From: Pirellulaceae bacterium
GTDB taxonomy: Bacteria > Planctomycetota > Planctomycetia > Pirellulales > Pirellulaceae
Direction of reading: 5' to 3'
DNA length: 11,060 bases
Assembly (NCBI GenBank): GCA_013002105.1
Contig: JABDKS010000104.1
Coordinates: 1-11,060, forward strand
This document shows positions 1 to 6,698 of the stretch, one piece after another. Made by a program: the position numbers and the translations under genes. A model generated the notes under the pieces. The model was not told the DNA's origin. It saw nothing but the letters and a program-made list of their open reading frames with translations, and did not search any database. How positions within the stretch are numbered: position 1 is the first letter of the stretch; each line of letters starts with the position of its first letter.

Positions 1-201
1 AGCCTACTGTTACTGCAAGCAGGGCGGATATCGCGCGACAAAATCAGAAACGGTGAGTACAGCACGACCCAAAAAGAACCTTCAATCCCTGGGTCCTGGC
101 CTACGAGAAAACTAAACTTGCTCTAGCCCCGATTGCCTTCGGAAGGAACCGCGGCTACCCGAATTGCAAAACACAGCGTTCTGTTTCCAAATTGTCGCTG
201 T

Positions 202-222
202 CCACCTAGGCAGACTAGGCGG
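202..222 (-). terminator. Hairpin downstream of aroA, possible terminator
   Basis: Inverted repeat 20 bases beyond the aroA stop. On the minus strand the arms CCGCCTAG and CTAGGTGG flank the 5-nt loop TCTGC. All eight positions pair in the minus-strand RNA, one of them as G-U. The same position is an A-C mismatch in plus-strand RNA, which favours an element of the aroA transcript. No U-run follows, so this is not a textbook intrinsic terminator; it could instead be a 3'-end stabilising hairpin. Confidence 0.4.
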
Positions 223-241
223 CCGGAACACTTGCGAAGAG

Positions 242-1657
242 TCAGCTCCAGCGATGAGCGCGTCCGATCAGGCGTTCCATATCGGCGAAGTACTCGGGAT
301 ACGTCTTGCCTGTACATGCAGGATTGAGCACCCGTACGCCGCTGACCCGCAAGCCGGCCAACGCAAGACTCATCGCCATGCGGTGATCGTGATACGTCTC
401 CAAGGTTGCCCCGCAGATCCCCGCACCGTCCGCACCGCTGGGTGGCACAATCGTCAGGCCGTCATCGTATTCTTGAACGCTGGCACCAAGTTTACGTAAT
501 TCGGTTGCCAGGTCGCCGATGCGATCCGTTTCCTTGTAGCGATTATGGGCGACACCACGGACTCGGGTCGGTCCACTAGCGAACAGCGCCACGACCGAAA
601 GTGTTTGCACCGTGTCGCTGATCGCATTCATATCAATATCGATCCCCATGGATGCACGTCCACGAACACGAATCGCATCGTCGTTGTAAGTGACCTCGCA
701 GCCCATTTGCTGCAATACTTCACAGAATCCAACATCGCCCTGAATGGCCCCGCGGGATAATCCCTCGACTGTGACGTCACCACCGCTGATGGCCGCTGCG
801 GCCCAAAAGTAACTCGCTGCGGACGCGTCTGGCTCGATTTGGTACTCGACTGCGCGATACCCGCTGCCGTCGATCTCAACCGCCAAGGTCGGCTTATCGG
901 CCGAACCCAAATCGTCCATCGTGACGTTGGCACCGAAGGATTCCATGACGGTGGCGGTCATATCAACATAGGGCCGCGAAACCAATTCACCGACCACATT
1001 GATCGTCGTGCGCCGATTGGATGCGTTCGCGATCGGCGCGGCCATCATCAGTCCGCTCAGATATTGGCTGCTGACACCCCCGGCGACTTCGATTGTCTCG
1101 CCGGACCATCCATCCGATTGGATCAACACGGGCGGGCATCCACCGGGCGAATCCGCACGAAGGGTCCCCGATTGAATCGGGGCCAGGGCATCCACCAAAT
1201 CCGCGATCGGGCGTTCATGCATCCGCTGCACGCCATGCAGGCAATAGTGACCACCACCCGCAGACAAGGCGGCGGTCAGAAAACGAATCGTGGTCCCACT
1301 ATTGGCAATGAATAAGTCCAAACGAGGATCCTTGGCCGACAATTCGCGGCGACCACTCGTGTCCACGCTCAGTCGCCTGCCACCGTCGGTGACCTCCACT
1401 GTCACCCCAATCGAACGGATCGCCTCGATCATCACCTCGGTGTCTTCGCTACGCAGTGCCCCGGTGAGCAAAGAAACTCCGTCGGCAAACGACGCGCAGA
1501 TCAGCGCACGGTTCGTGAGACTCTTGCTACCGGGCGGTCGCACCGAACCCACCAGCGGTCCTCCGGGAACAAATTCCACTGCCGGATCGGCTTGAGCCCG
1601 ACCGGAATCATGCTGATTGGCGTGGTGCTGATGGGGGGAGGAAGTCGGTTTGGACAT
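242..1657 (-). CDS. aroA: 3-phosphoshikimate 1-carboxyvinyltransferase (EPSP synthase)
   Basis: Cytoplasmic shikimate-pathway enzyme that transfers the enolpyruvyl group of PEP to shikimate 3-phosphate, giving EPSP on the way to chorismate. The 471-residue product carries the family landmarks in order. PGSKSLTNR (42-50) and NSGT..R (119-125) are substrate loops, and SSQ (196-198) binds shikimate phosphate. D348, in the ISDTVQT stretch, matches the catalytic aspartate. KETDR (375-379), DHRMAM (424-429) and GKTYPEYF (450-457) follow. It is somewhat longer than the roughly 430-residue norm because of a polar, His/Gln-rich N-terminal extension of about 25 residues. The ATG at 1657 was chosen because the longer reading (to 1732) overlaps the upstream gene and adds an unrelated N-terminus. 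The membrane-protein stop lies 7 bases upstream, so the two genes are very probably co-transcribed. The loop usually written GNAGTAMRP reads ANSGTTIRF here, unlike the E. coli-type enzyme. Confidence 0.96.
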   Translation of the reverse strand: MSKPTSSPHQHHANQHDSGRAQADPAVEFVPGGPLVGSVRPPGSKSLTNRALICASFADGVSLLTGALRSEDTEVMIEAIRSIGVTVEVTDGGRRLSVDTSGRRELSAKDPRLDLFIANSGTTIRFLTAALSAGGGHYCLHGVQRMHERPIADLVDALAPIQSGTLRADSPGGCPPVLIQSDGWSGETIEVAGGVSSQYLSGLMMAAPIANASNRRTTINVVGELVSRPYVDMTATVMESFGANVTMDDLGSADKPTLAVEIDGSGYRAVEYQIEPDASAASYFWAAAAISGGDVTVEGLSRGAIQGDVGFCEVLQQMGCEVTYNDDAIRVRGRASMGIDIDMNAISDTVQTLSVVALFASGPTRVRGVAHNRYKETDRIGDLATELRKLGASVQEYDDGLTIVPPSGADGAGICGATLETYHDHRMAMSLALAGLRVSGVRVLNPACTGKTYPEYFADMERLIGRAHRWS

Positions 1658-1664
1658 GTTCCAG

Positions 1665-1958
1665 TTAGTCAGTGATATAAGTCGGCTCCACTGCGACCGA
1701 CACATCCTGATTTGGAATCGCCAGGGCTCCAACGATCATCACGGCCAGTGTGATCGTGTGAACCAACCAGACGTCGTCACAGTTGATGACGGTTCGCAAG
1801 GTGACAATGGTAATCACCACCAACGTCAACAAAAACTGACGTTCCGCTCGCCGTGCCGCCTCGCCCTGACGCACCTTGCTCCAAACGAGCGACCAGATGC
1901 CCAGCAGAGGGAGCACAATAACATCCACCATCGAGACAAGTTGGGGAAGATCGGTCAT
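1665..1958 (-). CDS. Small three-helix membrane protein upstream of aroA
   Basis: A 97-residue protein that I do not recognise by family. Hydrophobic segments at about 10-26, 42-58 and 65-82 predict three inner-membrane helices. A basic stretch, KVRQGEAARRAER (28-40), lies between the first two, and the C-terminal tail is short and acidic. The ATG at 1958 was chosen because GGAG sits 9 bases upstream of it; the open frame runs further upstream (to 2162) but that part is arginine/cysteine-rich and does not look like protein. The gene ends 7 bases before the aroA start, so the two form an operon and translation may be coupled. Nothing in the sequence gives it a biochemical function. A link to aromatic metabolism rests on position alone. 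Confidence 0.75.
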   Translation of the reverse strand: MTDLPQLVSMVDVIVLPLLGIWSLVWSKVRQGEAARRAERQFLLTLVVITIVTLRTVINCDDVWLVHTITLAVMIVGALAIPNQDVSVAVEPTYITD

Positions 1959-2172
1959 TTGTTGGGTCTCCAGAAGGCATCGGCATTGCGGGACGATTTG
2001 CCCACACCGGGAACTAGCGGAGTCTCGGTGGCGGGCATATCGCTTGTCGCATTTGCCCTCCCGGCGGCGAAAGGCGGACTTGAGTAAATCCAGGCAGATT
2101 TTGCGAAAAGTTGTGGTGCAGATACCTCCCGCGTTGTCCCCAGGGGTCGGAATCGGGGGCAACTGAGACTGT

Positions 2173-2188
2173 CCAAGCGACCGCTTGG
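2173..2188. repeat. 7-bp-arm palindrome (CCAAGCG-AC-CGCTTGG)
   Basis: Perfect inverted repeat with arms CCAAGCG and CGCTTGG separated by 2 bases, lying between divergent genes. This geometry fits a dimeric repressor or activator site. As RNA it could also form a hairpin with a loop of 4-6 nt. Confidence 0.55.
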
Positions 2189-2224
2189 TTAATCGTCAAA
2201 GCTTTCCTCAAGCTACCAACCTGC

Positions 2225-2244
2225 CTAACCGATACTAACCGATA
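2225..2244. repeat. Perfect tandem 10-mer CTAACCGATA x2
   Basis: CTAACCGATA occurs twice back to back (2225-2234 and 2235-2244), followed by a partial third unit, ACCG (2245-2248). The period is about one helical turn, so both copies present the same face of the helix. It sits in the divergent promoter region and may be a regulator-binding element or a slippage product. Confidence 0.6.
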
Positions 2245-2267
2245 ACCGCTGATTGGCCCCTCGTGAA

Positions 2268-2337
2268 CGCTCACATGGCGTGCGAGCCAACTCTGCGGCG
2301 CTCACAACGCAATTTTCTGAACTGGATTGCCGCTCAC
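2268..2337. repeat. Three CGCTCAC heptamers at 31-32 bp spacing
   Basis: CGCTCAC occurs at 2268-2274, 2299-2305 and 2331-2337. The start-to-start steps are 31 and 32 bp, about three helical turns each. The last copy ends 14 bases before the lipoprotein ATG. The even phasing upstream of a start codon suggests protein-binding sites, but no known consensus was matched. Confidence 0.4.
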
Positions 2338-2351
2338 GCGAAATCACGATC

Positions 2352-2876
2352 ATGATACAAAACGACTTAGCCCAATTCGCCAGTGCCCTCTCGGTTGCGG
2401 CTCGATGCCTGATTGTCGCAACACTCTTGTTCGCCGTCGGTATCCTCTCAGGGTGTCGCCTGTGTGATACGAGCGAAGACTTGGCCTATCCAGCTTACGG
2501 CGGTGCTTGGCAGCGAACCGTCCGCGACAGCGGTCGTGTCGGCAGTCTGTTTGATCCTGCCGGTGCGCGAGCCTCGGAACTGGTCAGTCGCGAAGCCCCC
2601 ATTACGGCAGATGAATTAGAGCGAAGTCGTCGGGAAGAAGAGGACAAGGCCGATCGACCATCGGATGAAACCGACGATGAGGACCCCGAATCAAGTGCAA
2701 GCGACGATCCGATGGATCTTGGTCCCGATCAAAATGACGGTACACCCAATTTAGATCCATCCGATGACTCGCCGAGTGATCCGGAATTGGAAGATCGAAA
2801 ACGAAAATTGCGCGATCAAGACCTGGAAGACATCAAGATCATTCCCGGTGACGCGCTGCCGCCGTTGATGCGTTAG
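2352..2876 (+). CDS. Acidic planctomycete-type lipoprotein
   Basis: Predicted 174-residue secreted lipoprotein. A hydrophobic N-terminal segment (about 17-32) leads into the lipobox LSGC, so C35 would be lipid-modified after signal peptidase II cleavage. A second cysteine follows three residues later. The short segment around 45-68 (YPAYGGAWQ...RVGSLFDPAG) looks like the conserved core. Residues from about 85 to 150 are very rich in Asp, Glu, Ser and Pro and are likely disordered, with a charged helical stretch (EDRKRKLRDQDLEDIK) before the C-terminus. The ATG at 2352 was preferred to an upstream in-frame TTG (2253) because it places the signal peptide at the N-terminus; no clear ribosome-binding site precedes it. 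The role is unknown. It is probably an envelope-attached structural or surface protein. Confidence 0.8.
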   Translation: MIQNDLAQFASALSVAARCLIVATLLFAVGILSGCRLCDTSEDLAYPAYGGAWQRTVRDSGRVGSLFDPAGARASELVSREAPITADELERSRREEEDKADRPSDETDDEDPESSASDDPMDLGPDQNDGTPNLDPSDDSPSDPELEDRKRKLRDQDLEDIKIIPGDALPPLMR

Positions 2877-3191
2877 TAACCTAAAATGACTTTTATAAGG
2901 GACGCGGTAGCAAGTTGGTCCGCACCGGCAACGTCCCACAGTGGTAATCGTGACGACGATGGAATCTGTGACTCCCGTGACATCGACGATAGTTCGTCTC
3001 GCCGGAACCCTGAAACCACTTGTCCGAAAAGCCCCCGAATTCTCAATGGCTGGTGGGGAGGATTCAAGTGATCGCGATTCGTCACTCGTATTTGCGAACT
3101 CTTGAGCCCTGTCCACTTTCATCGACCTGCTGCCTGACATAGGCTGCAGATAGCCACGTAAAGCTTCTTTGAACGCCCGGTGACCGATACG
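2877..3191. other. Intergenic region before apt, no gene supported
   Basis: Just over 300 bases between the lipoprotein stop and the apt start. It contains an inverted repeat at 2899-2937 (listed separately) and a small GACGA/TCGTC hairpin (2985-2998, loop TAGT). Short open frames on both strands (2886-3071 plus, 2873-3085 minus) lack a ribosome-binding site and recognisable protein character. A weak promoter guess for apt is CTGACA, 17 bases, CGTAAA (about 3135-3163), but the second box matches poorly. Confidence 0.5.
2899..2937 (+). terminator. Inverted repeat after the lipoprotein gene
   Basis: GGGACG (2899-2904) pairs with CGTCCC (2932-2937). Directly inside, CGGT (2905-2908) pairs with ACCG (2924-2927), leaving a 4-base bulge, so an interrupted 10-bp stem forms 22 bases after the stop. 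No T-run follows on the plus strand. It may be a terminator, an attenuator or a 3'-end hairpin. Confidence 0.3.
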
Positions 3192-3746
3192 ATGAACGAT
3201 CTGCGCAACTTCGTCCGCGAAATTCCCGACTACCCCAAGCCGGGAATTCTCTTTCGTGACATCACACCGATGTTGACCAATCCCGGCGCCCTGCAAAGAG
3301 CATCGGACGCAATCGCGGCACCGTTCTTGGACAAGAAGATTGACATCGTCGCCGCGGCGGAAGCCCGCGGGTTTATTTTCGCCGCGCCGATCGCACTGAA
3401 ATTAGGTGCCGGCTTTGTACCGATTCGCAAACCGGGCAAGCTACCTTTCAATTTCCATTCGTTCGCATACGAATTGGAATATGGTACCGACGAACTGCAG
3501 GTCCACGTCGACGGCGTCCAACCGGGGCAGAGAGTGATCATTGTTGATGATCTGTTGGCCACCGGAGGCACGATGGAAGCTTGTTGTCGGCTACTAGAAA
3601 AGTGCGATGCCGAAATCGTCGGCTGCTCGTTCTTGATTCATCTGGTACCACTGGGCGGCGAAGAAAGATTGAATCCGTATCCGGTCCACTCGGTATTGCG
3701 ATACGAACAAGATGACGACGAAACCGAGCTGAGCATTCAAAACTGA
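3192..3746 (+). CDS. apt: Adenine phosphoribosyltransferase
   Basis: Cytoplasmic purine-salvage enzyme that converts adenine and PRPP to AMP and pyrophosphate. The 184-residue product matches the family throughout and is close to the E. coli length. It starts with the APRT N-terminal signature IPDYPKPGILFRDITPML (11-28). EARGFIFAAPIALKLG (57-72) and FVPIRKPGKLPF (75-86) line the adenine pocket. The flexible-loop segment YELEYGTDELQVH (93-105) follows, then the PRPP-binding motif VIIVDDLLATGGT (115-127). The ATG at 3192 was chosen over the in-frame GTG at 3180: GGTGA lies 8 bases before the ATG, the GTG has no such signal, and the shorter form matches the usual N-terminus. It appears to be transcribed alone and converges on the minus-strand gene 18 bases downstream. 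The usual GIEARGF reads AAEARGF here, a mild variation. Confidence 0.96.
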   Translation: MNDLRNFVREIPDYPKPGILFRDITPMLTNPGALQRASDAIAAPFLDKKIDIVAAAEARGFIFAAPIALKLGAGFVPIRKPGKLPFNFHSFAYELEYGTDELQVHVDGVQPGQRVIIVDDLLATGGTMEACCRLLEKCDAEIVGCSFLIHLVPLGGEERLNPYPVHSVLRYEQDDDETELSIQN

Positions 3747-3764
3747 ATCAGCCACCGACGGTGA

Positions 3765-4289
3765 CTACCGCGTCATCCCGCTGACTTCGGAATCGGCTGT
3801 GTCGATCATCCAGTGAAACGCTTTTTGAATCTTGCTGGATGTTCCCAGGCGGTCACCAAGACCGGGCATTGCCATGGCACAAAACAGCATCAACACGAAA
3901 CCGGCAAAAAACAGATGAGCGTTCGACTCACCTGCTTTCCCACTGCCAATTCTCGGCATCCATGACGATTTGATCCGCTCAGGCGGTGTCAGGTCGTCTA
4001 CTTGGCACATCCCGACGTGGGCAAAGCCGTTGTCGATCTCCGCGATGCGTTTCACCGCGACCACGACATGGGTGGAATCGAATTTCATTCGATACGTCTT
4101 TCCGACACGCAACTTTTTTGCATGTCGATTCTGCATCAACAGCGTGTAGCTATTAATGGACTTCTCGAACACTGACGCGCGAAGATTGCCCCATCCGTAT
4201 TTGATGCGTGCTGCACTTTTCTTCGCGTCGACCGAACAGCGATAAAATTCTCGTGCATCATGGTCTTCTTGCTGTTGGACGCCGTACAT
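3765..4289 (-). CDS. Membrane-anchored protein with degenerate PilZ-like domain
   Basis: Predicted 174-residue protein. Residues about 13-110 read like a PilZ beta-barrel fold: an arginine cluster (REFYR, 13-17), then alternating hydrophobic strands with VFEKSINSY (40-48) where PilZ proteins have D-x-S-x-x-G, then LRVGKTYRMKF. The final Gly is Tyr and the Asp is Glu, so c-di-GMP binding is doubtful. A single helix (about 125-142) near the C-terminus would anchor it with a short tail. The start is uncertain. The ATG at 4289 has no ribosome-binding site. An in-frame TTG at 4316 has GGAG 5 bases upstream and would give 183 residues, and a TTG at 4352 is the upper limit. The gene is read towards apt and away from the cytochrome operon. 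The PilZ assignment is inference from pattern, and the protein may belong to an unnamed planctomycete family. Confidence 0.65.
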   Translation of the reverse strand: MYGVQQQEDHDAREFYRCSVDAKKSAARIKYGWGNLRASVFEKSINSYTLLMQNRHAKKLRVGKTYRMKFDSTHVVVAVKRIAEIDNGFAHVGMCQVDDLTPPERIKSSWMPRIGSGKAGESNAHLFFAGFVLMLFCAMAMPGLGDRLGTSSKIQKAFHWMIDTADSEVSGMTR

Positions 4290-4598
4290 GATCTGTGTCT
4301 CGGGTGGAGGAAACAATTCATCTCCAACACATTGCCATGACTGTTTTGGCAATTCGCAGAGATATTAAAAAGCGTACGCGAGAAAATGTCTTCGTGATTC
4401 AAACCTTGCCAAATCAGCAAACTCGTCGCCAATTACCTGCCTTTCCAGGTCGGGTTGGGCGTGTTGTGACGGTGATGGCTACAAAAGGCGATATCGGCCA
4501 ACGCGTCCGGAAGCCTGGACGAGTGAGTAGGGACGGTCGATTTGGTGGACTTTGCGGCATAGTCGGATTGAACCCGATTTAACTGTTAGGACTGGTCG

Positions 4599-6695
4599 AT
4601 GGTAGGAGAGGCTGCCGCCTGTCGGTGCGCAGTGAGCTCCCTTCAACATCGACTCGCGCACCCCAATTCAATGCGACGCCTCGGAACATCCCTCGCCTGC
4701 TGGTCGATCTTCGCTTGCTGTATTGCGAGCAATGCGCCGGGTCAACAGCCTCCAGTGCCGACGACGACCACTCCGCGGGCACTCAAGGATGCGCTGCGTG
4801 TCGCTCTGATGCGATCGAACAATGACGATCTACTGTCCGCAGCGGATGACGACCTGTTGACCGATGATTTGCATGCAGGTGCGGTTGCCGGCGGTAACGC
4901 GGAGGGCGATCTGTTAGATCAAGGATTCCATGGTGACGACCTCCTGGGCGGTGACACATTGTCGCCGCATAGTTCAGGGATCGATGTTGACCCACTCTCC
5001 AATTTGGGTCCGCATGCTTCGGCCGCTCCGCTTGCTCCAGGCAAGGATCCCCACGAAGACCTTTGGACGGAGGACTGTTATCCGTCCGCTGAATCGTGCC
5101 GACAATGCCACCCGGTTCAATATGAACAATGGCGTGGCAGCGGCCATGCTTACGCGTCCATCTCGCCCATGTTCAATCGATTTGAACAGTCGATGCAGGA
5201 GTACACCAAAGGCACGGTCGGTCATTTTTGCCAGCGATGCCACTCGCCAGTGGGCACCCAGCTAAAAATCCCGCGGGCGGCAAGTTTGTTGGAAGCCCCG
5301 CCGGTGGTGCGTGAAGGCGTAACGTGTATCGCCTGCCATCGCGTGAACGAACATTATTGGCGAGGCAGCAACGGCGACCGACGGATCGAACCGGGCAACA
5401 TTCACATGCCGGTTCGTGGCACGAGCAACGGTCAGGGTGTCGCAAGCGCAGTCGCCCGGGCCAATGAACTGAAATTGAAATTGACGCCTGATCCAACGCT
5501 ACCGGGTCAGCCGATGCACAACGGTTCGAAGTTTTTTCAGCCGCTGACCAACAGTGACCTTTGCGTCTCCTGCCACCAAGTGGCCGTTCACCCGGGGATC
5601 TGGTTAGAGGTCGTTCACTCGCAGTACCGCAACGGTCCGGCCGCCAAACGTGGCGTGACTTGCCAACAATGTCACATGGGCGCAGTTCCCGGTAAAGCAG
5701 ACGGTTACGAACAGGGTCACATCGCGGAGATCAGCGGCAAGCCCTTCGGACTGCCACGCAAACGGTCCAACCACGGATTCTGGGGCCCCGGGTATTCGAT
5801 CGCACATCCCGGCGTGTTTCCGCACAATCCCGACGCGCGCCGATACACACCGCGTCAATGGATGTCATTTGATTATCGTGCGGGATGGGGCACGGATGCC
5901 TTTGAGCAAACCGTTTCGTCAACCGCCGCCTTTCCTGCTCCTTGGGACACCACCGACGATCGCCGTGACGCGCGTCGCATCGTCGATGCAAATCTGGCCA
6001 AAGTGCAAGAAAAGCGGGCGTCGGCAATTATGACCTACAACGCTGCCTTAGAAATTGGCAAGCCGATTTTCTATAACCGCCCGCAAGCCGGCGATGGCCT
6101 GAAGATCGGATTCAAGGTCAGCAACAAAAGCGACGGTCATAACATGCCAACCGGGTCGTTGGGCGCGCAGCCGCAACTCTGGCTCAATGTCGCCCTGATC
6201 AATCCCGATGGAAAACGTGTTTGGGAAAGCGGATATCTAGATCGCAACGGTGATCTGGCCGACATGCACTCGACCGAAGTCGCGTTGGGCCGCATTTCAC
6301 GTGACAAAGATCTTTTTAACTTGCAAACCAAGTTTTTGATCAACAACGGATTGCGTGGCACTGACCGCGAAGCAGCGTTGCCGATCAATTTCAGTGTCGA
6401 TCCACTGCCATTTCTCCGGCCCGGTGCTGTACCGGTGAGCGTATTGAATCATCCGCCATTGATTCGTATGGAAGCGCACTCGATCGCGCCGCTGGACCAC
6501 CGCATTGCCAAGTACAAGATCCCAGCTGCAGCATTTTGCAAACCGGGTCCGTATCGAATCAGTGTGCGTATGCGTAGCCGAAACGAGCCGATCTATTTCA
6601 TGCGGCAAATTGGATCGACGCCCGACATGATTCGTCGCATGAACGAAAACATGCTGGATCTTCGCCCAAGCAGCCACACATTCTGGGTGAAGTAG
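4599..6695 (+). CDS. Secreted five-haem c-type cytochrome (cytochrome c554-like)
   Basis: Predicted 698-residue exported multihaem cytochrome. Five CXXCH haem-attachment motifs lie at residues 167-171 (CRQCH), 211-215 (CQRCH), 243-247 (CIACH), 322-326 (CVSCH) and 355-359 (CQQCH). The first, followed by PVQYEQWRGSGHA, resembles the cytochrome c554 family. The chain begins with a signal peptide whose hydrophobic core follows MRRLG (25-29). Residues 74-135 form an acidic linker with repeated DDLL/GDLL. A haem-free C-terminal domain of about 200 residues contains GHNMPTG and looks beta-rich. The ATG at 4599 was chosen because AGGA sits 7 bases upstream; the ATG at 4671 would give a more compact signal peptide (674 residues) but has no such signal. 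A beta-barrel gene follows after 3 bases, so the cytochrome probably works at or near the outer membrane. The electron donor, the acceptor and any catalytic activity cannot be read from the sequence. Confidence 0.9.
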   Translation: MVGEAAACRCAVSSLQHRLAHPNSMRRLGTSLACWSIFACCIASNAPGQQPPVPTTTTPRALKDALRVALMRSNNDDLLSAADDDLLTDDLHAGAVAGGNAEGDLLDQGFHGDDLLGGDTLSPHSSGIDVDPLSNLGPHASAAPLAPGKDPHEDLWTEDCYPSAESCRQCHPVQYEQWRGSGHAYASISPMFNRFEQSMQEYTKGTVGHFCQRCHSPVGTQLKIPRAASLLEAPPVVREGVTCIACHRVNEHYWRGSNGDRRIEPGNIHMPVRGTSNGQGVASAVARANELKLKLTPDPTLPGQPMHNGSKFFQPLTNSDLCVSCHQVAVHPGIWLEVVHSQYRNGPAAKRGVTCQQCHMGAVPGKADGYEQGHIAEISGKPFGLPRKRSNHGFWGPGYSIAHPGVFPHNPDARRYTPRQWMSFDYRAGWGTDAFEQTVSSTAAFPAPWDTTDDRRDARRIVDANLAKVQEKRASAIMTYNAALEIGKPIFYNRPQAGDGLKIGFKVSNKSDGHNMPTGSLGAQPQLWLNVALINPDGKRVWESGYLDRNGDLADMHSTEVALGRISRDKDLFNLQTKFLINNGLRGTDREAALPINFSVDPLPFLRPGAVPVSVLNHPPLIRMEAHSIAPLDHRIAKYKIPAAAFCKPGPYRISVRMRSRNEPIYFMRQIGSTPDMIRRMNENMLDLRPSSHTFWVK

Positions 6696-6698
6696 CCA

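Larger units (their letters stand above)
1959..2351. promoter_or_regulatory. Divergent intergenic region with clustered repeats
   Basis: About 390 bases between the minus-strand membrane-protein/aroA operon and the plus-strand lipoprotein gene, so promoters for both directions should lie here. No convincing -35/-10 pair was found by eye. The right-hand half contains three repeat structures, listed separately: a palindrome at 2173-2188, a tandem 10-mer at 2225-2244, and three heptamers at 2268-2337. There is also a small AGCTT/AAGCT hairpin (2200-2214, loop TCCTC). No RNA gene was recognised. Open frames across the region lack coding character. Confidence 0.5.

Noticed and set aside
1..126. 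Plus-strand open frame running in from the left edge (41 codons, TAG at 124-126)
   Set aside because: Other frames are nearly as open over this short span, the translation has no recognisable protein character, and there is no start in view. It could be the tail of a gene but cannot be supported.
839..1315. 158-codon open frame on the plus strand inside aroA
   Set aside because: It lies antisense to the EPSP synthase, whose motifs are complete, and the translation is Arg/His-rich, typical of a GC-driven shadow frame.
1650..2087. 145-codon plus-strand open frame opposite the small membrane protein gene
   Set aside because: The minus strand has a GGAG ribosome-binding site, three hydrophobic helices and operon spacing with aroA. 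The plus-strand translation is His/Gln/Asp-rich with no domain.
2886..3071. 61-codon plus-strand frame with a DDDGICDSRDIDD-like stretch reminiscent of calcium-binding thrombospondin repeats
   Set aside because: Only one short match, no signal peptide, no ribosome-binding site, and it overlaps inverted repeats in an intergenic region; most likely coincidence.
4561..4580. tRNA T-arm-like sequence on the minus strand (GGGTTCAATCC)
   Set aside because: The stem fails at the second pair, and the flanking DNA forms no acceptor, D or anticodon arm.
4295..4582. 95-codon plus-strand frame in the gap before the cytochrome
   Set aside because: It overlaps the 5' end of the PilZ-like gene, is Arg/Gly/Val-rich, and has no domain or upstream signal.
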